A stretch of 64,000 nt of DNA from contig CAZHJK010000001.1 of the NCBI GenBank assembly GCA_964533275.1, positions 169,320-233,319 of the forward strand. Direction: 5' to 3'. A program made the translations under genes and the position numbers. Below the pieces are notes generated by a model. It had not been told where the DNA came from. It worked only from the letters and a program-made list of their open reading frames with translations, and did no database searches. How positions within the stretch are numbered: position 1 is the first letter of the stretch; each line of letters starts with the position of its first letter. Shown here one piece after another: positions 1 to 9,287 of this stretch. Source of the DNA: CAZHJK01 sp964533275 (GTDB lineage Bacteria; Bacillota; Clostridia; Eubacteriales; Garciellaceae).

Positions 1-9
1 ACAATGAAT

Positions 10-45
10 ATTGTTAATAAAATAACATTGTTAATAAATAAACAT
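10..45. promoter_or_regulatory. Tandem Rex-like operator boxes upstream of nfnA
   Basis: Two copies of ATTGTTAATAAA start at 10 and 27, one 17-base step apart. Each can be read as a Rex-type box: TTGTTAA, four bases, then an imperfect AACA-containing right half (11-28 and 28-45). The Clostridia Rex consensus is TTGTTAA-N4-TTAACAA, and the right halves match only partly. A TATAAT -10 hexamer lies downstream at 86-91, with no clear -35. Rex senses NADH/NAD+, which suits an NADH/NADPH/ferredoxin enzyme. The repeat is seen directly; the regulator is inferred. Confidence 0.4.
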
Positions 46-145
46 GTTTTTAAATAATAAACATGAAATATTTCTAATAGAGTTGTATAATAGTCATAAT
101 GATTAAATACCACTAAAAATATAATTAAAATTAGGGGGGAAATAG

Positions 146-997
146 ATGTATAAAATAGTAGGAAAAAGAGTACTAAATTCTGCAGTAAAAACAATGGATA
201 TACTTGCCCCAGCAATTGCAAAAAAAGCAGAGCCTGGTCAATTTATCATCCTAAGAGTGCAAGAAGATGGAGAAAGGATACCATTAACAATAGCCGATTA
301 TGATAGAGAACGGGGTACTGTTACCATAACCTTTCAAGAGGTGGGGAAAACTACTAAACTTCTTGGTAGCTTAGAAGAAGGAGACAGTTTACTTGATTTT
401 GTAGGACCACTAGGGGTAGCATCTCATTTAGAAGGATACAAGAAGGTTGCAGTAATTGGTGGAGGTTTAGGAGCCGCAATTGCATATCCACAGGCAAAGA
501 AGATACATAGCCTTGGAGGAGAGGTTCATACAATTACTGGTTTTAGAAATAAAGATATTATCATTTTAGAAGAAGAAATGAAGGCAATAAGTGATAGGAG
601 CATTGTTGCAACAGATGATGGTTCTAATGGAAATAAAGGTTTTGTAACAGATATGTTAAAAAAATTGATTGAAGAGGGAAATGAATATGATTTAGTCATC
701 GCCATTGGACCATTAATAATGATGAAGGTGGTTTGTGATTTAACACGGGAATATGGTATTAAAACCTTAGTTAGTATGAATCCAATAATGATTGATGGAA
801 CAGGAATGTGTGGTGGCTGTCGAGTAACTGTAGGTGGAGAAACAAAATTTGCTTGTGTTGATGGTCCAGATTTTGATGGACATTTGATAGATTTCGATGA
901 AGCTATGAGAAGACAACAAATGTATAAGGAACAAGAAAAATTAAAAGTAGATGAGCATGAATGCAGAATTGGATTAGGGGGTAAATCAAATGCCTAA
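146..997 (+). CDS. nfnA: NfnA, FAD/[2Fe-2S] subunit of NADH-dependent ferredoxin:NADP+ oxidoreductase
   Basis: This is the small subunit of the cytoplasmic electron-bifurcating transhydrogenase, which couples reduced ferredoxin and NADH to NADPH formation. The 283-residue protein has the ferredoxin-reductase layout: an FAD-binding beta barrel (about 1-98), a nucleotide-binding fold starting near VIGGGLGAA (103-111), and a C-terminal [2Fe-2S] region with Cys222, Cys225 and Cys237 in GTGMCGGCRV...FACVDGP. A strong GGGGGGA site precedes the ATG. It overlaps nfnB by 8 bases, so the two are translationally coupled. The family also includes dihydroorotate dehydrogenase electron-transfer subunits and sulfide dehydrogenase beta subunits; the adjacent GltD-like partner makes Nfn the best call. 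Confidence 0.87.
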   Translation: MYKIVGKRVLNSAVKTMDILAPAIAKKAEPGQFIILRVQEDGERIPLTIADYDRERGTVTITFQEVGKTTKLLGSLEEGDSLLDFVGPLGVASHLEGYKKVAVIGGGLGAAIAYPQAKKIHSLGGEVHTITGFRNKDIIILEEEMKAISDRSIVATDDGSNGNKGFVTDMLKKLIEEGNEYDLVIAIGPLIMMKVVCDLTREYGIKTLVSMNPIMIDGTGMCGGCRVTVGGETKFACVDGPDFDGHLIDFDEAMRRQQMYKEQEKLKVDEHECRIGLGGKSNA

Positions 998-2378
998 TAT
1001 GACCTTAAAAAAAGTTGAAATAAATACACGAGATCCAAAGGAAAGAAATAAAGATTTTCAAGAAGTAGTGCTAGGCTATACAGAGGAACAGGCAAAGGAA
1101 GAGGCAGAAAGGTGTTTGCAATGTAAACATAAACCCTGTATACAAGGCTGCCCTGTTAATGTAAAGATTCCAGATTTTATTAAGTTAGTATCTGAGGGAG
1201 ATTTTGAGGGTGCTTATCAAAAAATAAGGGAAACAAACTCTCTTCCAGCAGTTTGTGGTAGAGTATGTCCTCAAGAAACTCAATGCGAAGAACTTTGTGT
1301 AAGAGGGAAAAAAGGTGAACCTGTAGCTATAGGTAGACTAGAAAGATTTGTTGCTGATTGGCATATGAAAAATGTTGAAGATGAAAAGTTACCAATTAAA
1401 TCTAATGGTAAAAAAGTAGCAGTAATCGGATCTGGACCTGCAGGTCTAAGTTGTGCAGGAGATCTAGCTAAATTAGGTTATGAAGTAACAATATTTGAAG
1501 CCTTTCATGTAGCAGGTGGAGTTTTAATGTATGGGATACCAGAATTTAGATTGCCTAAGGAAATTGTACAAAAAGAAATAGTTAGTTTAAAAGATATGGG
1601 AGTAAAAATAGATACCAATATGGTAATAGGCAGAATATTTTCCATTGATGAACTAAAAGAAAAAGGATTTGAAGCAGTTTTCGTTGGTACAGGAGCTGGG
1701 TTGCCGAGCTTTATGAGAATACCTGGGGAAAATTATAATGGAGTATATACAGCTAACGAATTTCTGACACGAATTAATTTAATGAAAGCATATAAGTTTC
1801 CAGAATCTGATACGCCTGTTAATGTTGGTAAAAAAGTTGCTGTAATAGGTGGCGGTAATGTTGCTATGGATGCAGCTCGTAGCGCTAAGAGATTAGGGGC
1901 AGAGGAAGTTTATATTATATACCGTAGATCAGAAGAGGAAATGCCGGCAAGAGTAGAGGAAGTTCATCATGCTAAAGAGGAAGGAATAATCTTTAAACTC
2001 CTTACTAACCCAACTAAAATAATAGGAACCGAAAAAGGCTGGGTTGAGGCAATAGAATGTGTTGATATGGAGCTAGGAGAACCTGATGCTTCAGGAAGAA
2101 GAAGGCCAATACCAATAAAAGGTTCTGAGAAAGAAATAAAGGTAGAAACAATAGTTGTAGCCATAGGGCAATCACCTAATCCATTAATAAAATCAACTAC
2201 AGAAGGCTTAAAAACCCACAGCTGGGGCGGCATAATCGTTGATGAAGAAACTGGTGCTACTAGCATATCAGGCGTATATGCTGGTGGTGATGCAGTTACT
2301 GGAGCTGCAACAGTTATTCTAGCAATGGGTGCTGGTAAAACAGCAGCTAAAGCGATAAATGAGAATTTGACAAAATAG
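990..2378 (+). CDS. nfnB: NfnB, FAD/[4Fe-4S] subunit of NADH-dependent ferredoxin:NADP+ oxidoreductase (GltD-like)
   Basis: This is the large Nfn subunit, homologous to the small subunit of glutamate synthase. It carries the two [4Fe-4S] clusters and the NADP-binding site. Cysteines 42, 45, 50 and 54 (CLQCKHKPCIQGC) and 89, 93, 99 and 103 form the N-terminal iron-sulfur domain. An FAD motif follows (VIGSGPAGLSCAG, about 145) and a second dinucleotide motif (VIGGGNVAMDAARS, near 285). Length (462 residues) is normal for NfnB and GltD. No glutamate synthase large subunit is nearby, which favours Nfn. A hairpin terminator follows about 20 bases after the stop. Confidence 0.88.
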   Translation: MPNMTLKKVEINTRDPKERNKDFQEVVLGYTEEQAKEEAERCLQCKHKPCIQGCPVNVKIPDFIKLVSEGDFEGAYQKIRETNSLPAVCGRVCPQETQCEELCVRGKKGEPVAIGRLERFVADWHMKNVEDEKLPIKSNGKKVAVIGSGPAGLSCAGDLAKLGYEVTIFEAFHVAGGVLMYGIPEFRLPKEIVQKEIVSLKDMGVKIDTNMVIGRIFSIDELKEKGFEAVFVGTGAGLPSFMRIPGENYNGVYTANEFLTRINLMKAYKFPESDTPVNVGKKVAVIGGGNVAMDAARSAKRLGAEEVYIIYRRSEEEMPARVEEVHHAKEEGIIFKLLTNPTKIIGTEKGWVEAIECVDMELGEPDASGRRRPIPIKGSEKEIKVETIVVAIGQSPNPLIKSTTEGLKTHSWGGIIVDEETGATSISGVYAGGDAVTGAATVILAMGAGKTAAKAINENLTK

Positions 2379-2400
2379 AGTAAAATAACAATTATAATAT

Positions 2401-2432
2401 AAATGCCCAATACTTTTAAGTACTGGGCATTT
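2401..2432 (+). terminator. Hairpin terminator after nfnB
   Basis: The arms AAATGCCCAATACT and AGTACTGGGCATTT pair over 14 positions with one G-U wobble and a very short loop. Only a weak TTTAT tract follows, so termination may be leaky into the permease gene 26 bases further on. Confidence 0.6.
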
Positions 2433-2457
2433 ATATGGTGAAATCGGAGAGAAGAAT

Positions 2458-3810
2458 ATGACAAATACAAAAGAGCATTACGGAGTACTAACAGCTACTA
2501 CAATGATTATAGGTATCGTAATTGGATCAGGGATCTTTTTTAAGGCAGATGATGTTTTAAAATATACAGGTGGAAGTGTCTGGTTAGGCATATTAGTGTT
2601 TTGTATAGGAGCATTCAGTATTATATTTGGAAGCTTAACTTTAACTGAACTTTCCATTAGAACAAAGAAAAATGGGGGAGTCGTTGGATACTATGAGGAT
2701 TTCATTTCCAGTAAGATAGCAAGTGCCTTTGGATGGTTTCAAACCTTTATTTATTTACCAACCATCAATGCAGTGGTATCCTGGGTTGCAGGTATATATA
2801 CATTTTCTTTGCTTGGATTGGACGCTACCCTTGAAGCACAGATTTTACTTGGATTTCTTTTTATGACTATTATATATGGAATAAATATTTTTTCTTTACG
2901 CTTAGGTGGTGCTTTTCAAAACCTATCCACCTTTATTAAGTTGATTCCCCTATTGGGAATAGCTATCATAGGATTTTTTTGGGGAGGACAAAATGCAGAA
3001 ATACCCAAAGGAATTGAAGTGATCTCAAAAGGTAATGTTGGGTTTGGATGGATTGCTGCTCTTGCACCAATTGCCTTTTCCTTCGATGGATGGATTGTTG
3101 CTACAAGTATTACTAATGAAGTTAAGGACCCTAAGAAAAATATGCCACTAGCATTAATTATAGGGCCTCTAGTAATTCTAGGGGTGTATCTTCTATACTT
3201 TATAGGAATTAATAATATATTAGGTGCAGAATTTATTTTATCAACGGGAGATAATGCCATCAATTATGTTGGAAAAATTTTATTGGGGAACTATGGTAAT
3301 ACAATTATTATGGTTTTTGTTATTATAGCTATATTAGGAGTTGTAAATGGTCTAACCCTTGGGAATATAAGAATGCCTCAGGCACTTGCCAGTAAAAATA
3401 TGATACCAGGCAGTAAATGGATTGCAAATATAAATCCCAGATTTCAATTATCTCTAGCATCTTGTTTGATTTCCTTTATAGTATCTTGTTTTTGGATGTT
3501 TATACATTATATTACACAGAAAAGCGGCATTTTAGGTGGAAGTGATATCAGTGAAATTTCCATAGTGTTTAGTTATGTATGTTATACATTATTATATGTT
3601 AAGGTTATATTAATGAAGAAAAATAGGATTATTAAAAGTAACTTTAAGGGGACTATCTGTCCTATTTTCGGTTTGTTGGGTTCAGCTATTATATTATTTG
3701 GTGGAATTGCTTCAAATCCGTTATATGTACCAATATTTATACTTTTTTGTTTTATAATATGCTTTATAGGGTTTTATTATTATCAGAGCATAAACAAGCG
3801 ACCAATCTAA
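2458..3810 (+). CDS. Amino acid permease, APC superfamily
   Basis: This is a 450-residue membrane transporter with about 12 hydrophobic segments. The first segment carries the APC signature GIVIGSGIFFK near residue 20, where the unwound TM1 of this fold binds the substrate's amino and carboxyl groups. The FDGWIVATSITNEVKDPKKN stretch near 210-230 matches the TM6-loop region of amino-acid antiporters of the SteT/LAT type. The substrate cannot be read from sequence. The gene stands alone between two terminators, starts at an ATG behind GGAGAGAAG, and its last codons form part of the downstream terminator. Confidence 0.83.
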   Translation: MTNTKEHYGVLTATTMIIGIVIGSGIFFKADDVLKYTGGSVWLGILVFCIGAFSIIFGSLTLTELSIRTKKNGGVVGYYEDFISSKIASAFGWFQTFIYLPTINAVVSWVAGIYTFSLLGLDATLEAQILLGFLFMTIIYGINIFSLRLGGAFQNLSTFIKLIPLLGIAIIGFFWGGQNAEIPKGIEVISKGNVGFGWIAALAPIAFSFDGWIVATSITNEVKDPKKNMPLALIIGPLVILGVYLLYFIGINNILGAEFILSTGDNAINYVGKILLGNYGNTIIMVFVIIAILGVVNGLTLGNIRMPQALASKNMIPGSKWIANINPRFQLSLASCLISFIVSCFWMFIHYITQKSGILGGSDISEISIVFSYVCYTLLYVKVILMKKNRIIKSNFKGTICPIFGLLGSAIILFGGIASNPLYVPIFILFCFIICFIGFYYYQSINKRPI

Positions 3811-3829
3811 TTGATGGTCGCTTTTTTTT
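3798..3829 (+). terminator. Intrinsic terminator overlapping the permease stop codon
   Basis: GCGACCA (3798-3804) pairs with TGGTCGC (3815-3821) and is followed directly by eight T residues. The stop codon lies in the loop. Confidence 0.85.
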
Positions 3830-3927
3830 ATGGTAGAAGACTAGGAATTATTATTAAATAGTAATACGGTATGATAATATATAAAGAAAAAAGAGTACTT
3901 TGATAATTGAACGAAAGTGGTGGAAAG

Positions 3928-4620
3928 ATGGAAAGAATACTTTTGGTGGAAGATGATTCTACATTGGCAATGGGCATTGAATATTCCTTAAAAAATGAAG
4001 GTTATTATGTGGACTCAGCAAAGTCTGCAGCGCAAGGTAAAAAATTAATAGATAAAAATGACTACCAATTAATTATTTTAGATATTACACTTCCCGATGG
4101 AAGTGGTTATGATTTATGCAAATATGTAAGAAAAAATAAAGATACTCCGGTCATTTTCTTAACTGCTATAGATGAAGAAGTTAATATAGTTATGGGCTTA
4201 GATATTGGAGGAGATGACTATATTACAAAACCATTTAAGATCAGAGAGCTGCTTTCACGAATAAAGGCAGTTCTAAGAAGATATTCCAATAAAAAATTTG
4301 AAGGCATTTTAAAATCAGGTGATATCATCTTACATATAATAGAAGGAAAAGTTTTAGTACATCAACAAGAAATTCCTATGACTCCATCAGAATATAAGCT
4401 TTTGGTTTATCTTATGAGCCATCCCAATATGGTATTATCACGAAATGCAATATTAGAGGAACTATGGGACATTGAGGGGGATTTTATAGATGATAATACC
4501 CTTTCGGTATATATAAAAAGGCTACGGGAAAAGATTGAAGAGAATTCTTCCATACCGTCTTATATTAAAACCATTAGAGGAATAGGCTATAAATGGGATA
4601 AAGAGGTAGGTGGAAAGTAG
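3928..4620 (+). CDS. OmpR/PhoB-family response regulator
   Basis: This is a two-domain transcription factor that acts with the histidine kinase next to it. The receiver domain has the acidic pair in ILLVEDDS, phosphoacceptor Asp52 in LIILDITLP and the conserved lysine in YITKPFK. The C-terminal half is a winged helix ending RGIGYKW. I place the start at the ATG at 3928 (MERILLVEDD), preceded by GTGGTGGAAAG. An in-frame TTG at 3907 would add seven residues but has no good binding site. The kinase starts at the base after the stop. The likely target is the adjacent ABC transporter operon, which has a TTACAA-type repeat before its promoter. Confidence 0.9.
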   Translation: MERILLVEDDSTLAMGIEYSLKNEGYYVDSAKSAAQGKKLIDKNDYQLIILDITLPDGSGYDLCKYVRKNKDTPVIFLTAIDEEVNIVMGLDIGGDDYITKPFKIRELLSRIKAVLRRYSNKKFEGILKSGDIILHIIEGKVLVHQQEIPMTPSEYKLLVYLMSHPNMVLSRNAILEELWDIEGDFIDDNTLSVYIKRLREKIEENSSIPSYIKTIRGIGYKWDKEVGGK

Positions 4621-5853
4621 ATGCTTAGAAATAAAGAATTACAATCCATAATTTTAAAGTTAATTTTTTTTCAAATATTGATAGCAATAGTAGCAGTTCT
4701 GATAGTAAGTTATTATATGAATTATTTGAACACATCCATAGTAGATTATAATCAAGCATTAGTCGGAAATATCCTTGCTAGTTATCCTGAACTAGAAAAA
4801 GATGTAATCCCGTATATTACAAAGGAAGTAAGTGAAGAAAAGATTAGCATAGGGATAGAGACCTTAAAGAAGTATGGATACACTGATGACATCAAAACAT
4901 CCTCCCAAGCAGTCTTCAAAAATACATATCCTTCATTTCTAATGATAATTTTTTTGAGCATAATTCTGCTGATTATCCCCCTTATTTTTCTGGTGATGGG
5001 GGAATATAATAAGATTTATTGTAAGGTGCGAAAGGTCTATCGTTCTGCGGAGCAGGTGGTGGAGGGAGACTTTAATGTTCAGCTTCAAGATGAAGGGGAA
5101 GGTGAATTTAATATTTTAAATCATCAATTTAATCAAATGGCAAATCGACTAAAAAATACCTTGGAAACCTTAGAGAATGAAAAGGTATTCCTAAAAAACA
5201 CCATATCTGATATTTCCCATCAATTAAAAACTCCACTGTCTTCTCTTATTATGTTGAATGATATTATGTTAGAGGATAAAAATATGGAACAGGAAGTTAA
5301 ACAAAACTTCATAGAACGCTCTCAAGAACAATTAGAAAGAATGGAATGGCTTATAATTAATTTATTAAAGGTAGCAAGAATTGAGGCTGGGGCAATAGAT
5401 TTTAAAAAAGAAAAAGTTTCCTTAAAAGAAGTTGTTCAGACATCTATATCTGCACTAAAATCGAAATTTCCAGTAATGAATATATCCATAGAAACATCAA
5501 AAAATATAAAAGGCTTATTTTATGGAGATAAGGAATGGACTATAGAAGCCATAATAAATATTTTAAAAAATGCTTTAGAACATTCAGGTGAGGATAAGAG
5601 GATAGATATATATATACAAGAGACACCACTATTTAGTACTATTACAGTGAAGGATTATGGGAAGGGAATCCAACAAAAGGATCTTCCATATATATTTAAA
5701 AGATTTTATAGAGGGAGTTCAGATGCTAAATCTGACAGTATTGGTATTGGACTAAACTTGGCAAAGCTCATTGTTGAGTCCCAAGAGGGGACCATATCAG
5801 TTATGAGTAAAAAAGAAGGAACAACCTTTACAATTAGTTTTTTGCATACATAA
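4621..5853 (+). CDS. Sensor histidine kinase
   Basis: This is a 410-residue membrane kinase. It has two transmembrane segments (about 12-33 and 105-126) flanking a short external region of about 70 residues, then a HAMP linker (about 127-180), a dimerisation/phosphoacceptor helix with His200 in SDISHQLKTPLSSL, and an HATPase domain with the N box (INILKNALEH), G1 box (VKDYGKGI) and G2 box (GIGIGLNLAK). Co-location with an FtsX/MacB-type ABC transporter is typical of systems sensing antimicrobial peptides or envelope stress. The external domain is larger than in true BceS-type kinases, so ligand and mechanism stay open. Confidence 0.88.
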   Translation: MLRNKELQSIILKLIFFQILIAIVAVLIVSYYMNYLNTSIVDYNQALVGNILASYPELEKDVIPYITKEVSEEKISIGIETLKKYGYTDDIKTSSQAVFKNTYPSFLMIIFLSIILLIIPLIFLVMGEYNKIYCKVRKVYRSAEQVVEGDFNVQLQDEGEGEFNILNHQFNQMANRLKNTLETLENEKVFLKNTISDISHQLKTPLSSLIMLNDIMLEDKNMEQEVKQNFIERSQEQLERMEWLIINLLKVARIEAGAIDFKKEKVSLKEVVQTSISALKSKFPVMNISIETSKNIKGLFYGDKEWTIEAIINILKNALEHSGEDKRIDIYIQETPLFSTITVKDYGKGIQQKDLPYIFKRFYRGSSDAKSDSIGIGLNLAKLIVESQEGTISVMSKKEGTTFTISFLHT

Positions 5854-5862
5854 AATTGAATC

Positions 5863-5915
5863 TTACAAAATTGTAATAGAACCTTCACCTCCTTGTAAGA
5901 TGAGTACTTTATAAT
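5863..5915 (+). promoter_or_regulatory. Promoter with response-regulator-type boxes before the ABC transporter
   Basis: TTACAAAATTGTAA (5863-5876) is a near-perfect inverted repeat. A second half-site, TTGTAAG, follows at 5893-5899, and a TATAAT -10 hexamer sits at 5910-5915. No good -35 is visible and the TTGTAAG box covers that position, as expected of a promoter activated by an OmpR-family regulator. The motifs are seen; binding by the adjacent regulator is inferred. Confidence 0.45.
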
Positions 5916-5948
5916 AAATGAGAAGTCTATAATAGGAGGGTAATAGAA

Positions 5949-6641
5949 ATGGAAGTAGTAAAAATAATAGATCTTTGTAAAAGCTATGGTGAGGGAAATA
6001 CCAAGGTAGAAGCCTTAAGAAATATAAGCTTAAGCATAAATCAAGGAGAATTTGTTGCAGTGGTAGGTGCTAGTGGCTCGGGAAAAAGTACCCTGCTTCA
6101 TCTTCTAGGAGGGGTGGATAGGCCATCATCGGGTAAGGTAATGGTAGATGGAGTGGATCTCTACAGTTTATCAGAAGAGGAAATTGCCATCTTTCGACGA
6201 AGAAAGGTGGGCTTTATCTTCCAATTCTATAACTTAGTTCCGGTACTTACGGTAGAGGAAAATATGAAGCTCCCATTGCTTCTGGATCAAAAGAGGGTAG
6301 ATCAAAAAGATTTTGAAGAATTAATTCATATCCTGGGGTTGGAGGATCGAAAACATCATCTGCCCAGTGAGCTCTCTGGCGGACAGCAGCAAAGGGCATC
6401 CATAGGGAGGGCACTTGCCTATAAGCCTTCTATAGTACTAGCAGATGAACCTACGGGTAATCTAGACAGTAAAAATAGTAAAGAGATCATCGATTTGCTT
6501 AAGATTTCTGTTAGAAAATATAACCAAACTTTGGTACTAATTACACATGATTTAAATATTGCTAGTCAAGCAGATAGAATTATTACCCTGGAAGATGGTT
6601 TTATTGTAAAAGATGAGGTGAATGATAGTGAACAGCTATAA
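5949..6641 (+). CDS. ABC transporter ATP-binding protein, MacB/LolD type
   Basis: This is the ATPase subunit of an FtsX-family transporter. Walker A is GASGSGKST (40-48). The signature is LSGGQQQRASIGRAL, Walker B plus catalytic Glu is VLADEPTGNLD, and the switch His lies in LITHD. The length of 230 residues and the KVGFIFQFYNLVPVLTVEEN Q-loop region are characteristic of the LolD/MacB/BceA group, which drives mechanotransmission in permeases with large extracytoplasmic domains rather than carrying small solutes. It starts behind TAGGAGGGTAA and overlaps the permease gene by about 14-20 bases. Confidence 0.92.
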   Translation: MEVVKIIDLCKSYGEGNTKVEALRNISLSINQGEFVAVVGASGSGKSTLLHLLGGVDRPSSGKVMVDGVDLYSLSEEEIAIFRRRKVGFIFQFYNLVPVLTVEENMKLPLLLDQKRVDQKDFEELIHILGLEDRKHHLPSELSGGQQQRASIGRALAYKPSIVLADEPTGNLDSKNSKEIIDLLKISVRKYNQTLVLITHDLNIASQADRIITLEDGFIVKDEVNDSEQL

Positions 6642-6969
6642 ACAAATCACCTTTAAATTTTTAAACAAGCAGCGAAACAGGACACTGCTAACCATTTTAG
6701 GCATTATCATTTCGGTTGCCATGATCTCATCCATAGGTACCATCATCGAAAGTGCTAGGAATTCTATGATTAAGGATGCCATTAAACAGTACGGTAGTCA
6801 TCATGCAATATTTAGTGATCTAGAGCAAGGGGATCTTGAAAATATTCGAAATCATGTGGATGTTGAGGAGACCGGTATAGGCAAGACAAAAGGAGCTGCA
6901 AGGGTTGTCGAGCTTACAGAGGAAGAGAAGGAGATGTATGGGGTAAATAGTTCCTATCGTTACATCTAA
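6622..6969 (+). pseudogene. FtsX/MacB-type ABC permease, N-terminal fragment ending at an in-frame stop
   Basis: This holds the first transmembrane segment (LLTILGIIISVAMISSIGTI) and the start of the extracytoplasmic domain of a permease that should be about 850 residues long. The frame ends at TAA (6967-6969) and the same frame reopens at the next codon and runs on for 736 codons, so a single nonsense codon splits the gene. Starts are ATG 6622 or, better spaced behind GAGGTGA, GTG 6628. Alone this fragment cannot form a transporter. It may be a recent point mutation, a suppressed stop or a sequencing error. Confidence 0.75.
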
Positions 6970-9180
6970 GTGGAGGGATATGATGGAAGTTCATTAGAGC
7001 TTCTTCCCTTCAATCTAATAGAGGGTCGTTTTCCTCAGACTAACAAAGAAATCGTCATTGAGAAATGGATTACAAAGTATCTTGGGGAGGACATAAAAAT
7101 AGGGGATCAAATCAACCTTAATATGGGTCATAGAAGGGTTGATGAGTCTGATAATGAGATCTCCTTTGATTTTATGCAGGGGAAGGAATATAATATTGTA
7201 GGTTTCATTCAACCAAGGATCATGTGGAGTGGGAATCTTGTCACCCATGGAATAACTGGTCTCGGTGAAGAAACTCAGGGTAGCTTTAATGCCTATGTTA
7301 AGTTAGCTGATATAAAGAATGCCCAGGAGAAGCTGGAAGGAATCGCCGAGAATATCGGGTATGATATCCAAGAAATAGAGTACAATGATAGGGTGCTTCG
7401 ACTTTCTGCTGAAAGCACCGACCAACTTCTAAATAACAGATTATGGACATTAGTACTATTTATCGTAGGTATCATTATCATCTCCACAATAGCTGTGATC
7501 TATAATTCCTTTAATATATCGGTGCTAGAGAGAGTATCCCAATTTGGTCTTCTACGGTCCATTGGTGCTACACCCACTCAGATAAGGGGGATTGTACTGC
7601 GGGAGGCATTTAGCCTAAGTGTTATCGGTATTCCTATAGGGATACTATCTGGTATCGGATCTATGAAGATTGTTTTTTATATCATTGGGCGATTCAATTT
7701 TGATGCCAATTTTTTTAGGGAAATGGAGGCGAATCTCTCCTGGACAGTCCTATTAATCAGTACGATAATCGGTATCATTACCGTGTTTTTATCTGCCATT
7801 GGTCCTGCAAGAAAGGCTGCTAAGGTATCTCCCCTTGAAGCGGTGAGAAATGCAGGGAGTATAAAGAAGGAAAGTTTTAAAAGGGTGAAGAATTCCTTTA
7901 TTGTGAGAAGGCTCCTTGGGATTGAAGGAGAGATTGCCTATAAGAATCTAAGAAGGAATCGGAAGAGATTTTACATTACGGTTTTTTCCATGGTGATCAG
8001 CATATCCCTATATATCACCTTTTCCAGCTTTTCGGACTATATGTTTAAGGCAGGAGCAATTGATAGTACCTTTAGTGGAAATTATTCGATTAATATGAAT
8101 GATCAAGAAGAATTTGAAAAAGTATATTGGGAACTAAAGGGAATCAAGGATATAGACAGGATCTTTAAGATCAGCGGGGTTAATGGTGAAGCACTATTAG
8201 AGGAGAATAAGATTAGCAAGGATTTAAAGGAAGAGGTTTCGTATATATTAAGTGATAAGAAGGATGATTTCATCAGGATTCACAATAACAACCTCTATAC
8301 CCTGGGGGATGAAAATCTAGAGCTATTGGAGGAGCATTTAGAGCAGGGAAGCTTGGAGGCATTGGACAAGGAATATGGAGTTCTAGTAGTCAATAACACC
8401 TATGTATGGAAGGAACATGGAAGCAGAAAATTAATGGAAGGCTTCCATGTGAATACAGGGGATACCATCCCCTTTGGAAACTATGGGGGAGAGGATGTAG
8501 AATATAAGGAATTAGAGGTTGTTGGCGTTCTGGATCAAAGCATCATCGATGAAGGGTACAATATAAATGCCGGATTAATTATCATAACCACAGAGGATAA
8601 CTTTAAAAGGATCCTGGGAGAGGATTCTGCCCATAACAATAGAATGATGATTGAAATGATCGAAAACTCCGACCCTACACCAATAAAGGCATATTTAGAA
8701 GAGAAACAGGAAGGGAATCCCTTTTTTAACTATATGGACTATGCCCAATGGGCCGAGGCAAATAGGATGACCAATGTTATAATGAGCATTTTCCTATATG
8801 GATTTGTAACATTGATCACATTAATCAGCAGTATTAATATCATTAACACCATTAGCACAAATATCATACTAAGAACCAAGGAGATTTCAATGATCAAGGC
8901 AGTGGGAATGACCCAGGGATCAATCAAACGGATGGTAGCACTAGAAAGTCTTTTCTATGGGATCTTTGCCGCTATTATCGGAGGTGCGATCGGTATCGGA
9001 CTATCCTATGGACTCTTTGGTATAGTAACTGGAATCAGCGATTTTCAATGGGCAGTACCTTGGGGGAATGTTGCGATTGCGTGTTTAGGTGCAACCATCG
9101 TTGCGCTGCTCTCCGGTAGCTATCCCTTGAAACGAATCAATGAAGGTATTATTGTGGAGAACATGAAGGTTGATGAATAA
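6970..9180 (+). CDS. FtsX/MacB-type ABC permease, remaining 736 codons after the in-frame stop
   Basis: This continues the split permease. It holds the rest of the first extracytoplasmic domain, an FtsX membrane block (about 150-280, with the FGLLRSIGATPTQIRGIVLR coupling region), a second block starting near 330, a large second external domain (about 360-590), and a C-terminal FtsX block with KEISMIKAVGMTQGSIKRMV. It is therefore a double-FtsX, COG0577-type permease. Independent translation could begin only at the GTG directly after the stop (6970); the ATGs at 6980 and 6983 are out of frame although a GGAGGG precedes them. GC content looks higher than in the flanking genes. Confidence 0.75.
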   Translation: MEGYDGSSLELLPFNLIEGRFPQTNKEIVIEKWITKYLGEDIKIGDQINLNMGHRRVDESDNEISFDFMQGKEYNIVGFIQPRIMWSGNLVTHGITGLGEETQGSFNAYVKLADIKNAQEKLEGIAENIGYDIQEIEYNDRVLRLSAESTDQLLNNRLWTLVLFIVGIIIISTIAVIYNSFNISVLERVSQFGLLRSIGATPTQIRGIVLREAFSLSVIGIPIGILSGIGSMKIVFYIIGRFNFDANFFREMEANLSWTVLLISTIIGIITVFLSAIGPARKAAKVSPLEAVRNAGSIKKESFKRVKNSFIVRRLLGIEGEIAYKNLRRNRKRFYITVFSMVISISLYITFSSFSDYMFKAGAIDSTFSGNYSINMNDQEEFEKVYWELKGIKDIDRIFKISGVNGEALLEENKISKDLKEEVSYILSDKKDDFIRIHNNNLYTLGDENLELLEEHLEQGSLEALDKEYGVLVVNNTYVWKEHGSRKLMEGFHVNTGDTIPFGNYGGEDVEYKELEVVGVLDQSIIDEGYNINAGLIIITTEDNFKRILGEDSAHNNRMMIEMIENSDPTPIKAYLEEKQEGNPFFNYMDYAQWAEANRMTNVIMSIFLYGFVTLITLISSINIINTISTNIILRTKEISMIKAVGMTQGSIKRMVALESLFYGIFAAIIGGAIGIGLSYGLFGIVTGISDFQWAVPWGNVAIACLGATIVALLSGSYPLKRINEGIIVENMKVDE

Positions 9181-9228
9181 GGTTTCATTTTTAAAAATAA
9201 ATAATTTAAATTAATTGATATTATATAA

Positions 9229-9270
9229 ATCATCCTAGATACTTTGTCTAGGATGATTTTTCTCTTTTTT
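9229..9270 (+). terminator. Intrinsic terminator after the ABC permease
   Basis: AATCATCCTAGA (9229-9240) pairs with TCTAGGATGATT (9247-9258), followed by a T-rich tract (TTTCTCTTTTTT). This is a strong, canonical terminator. Confidence 0.88.
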
Positions 9271-9287
9271 CATCACAGAATAACCTA

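Noticed and set aside
1967..2470. Long open frame on the minus strand
   Set aside because: It runs antisense through nfnB and its terminator, has no ribosome site and encodes no recognisable protein. It is a shadow of the true gene.
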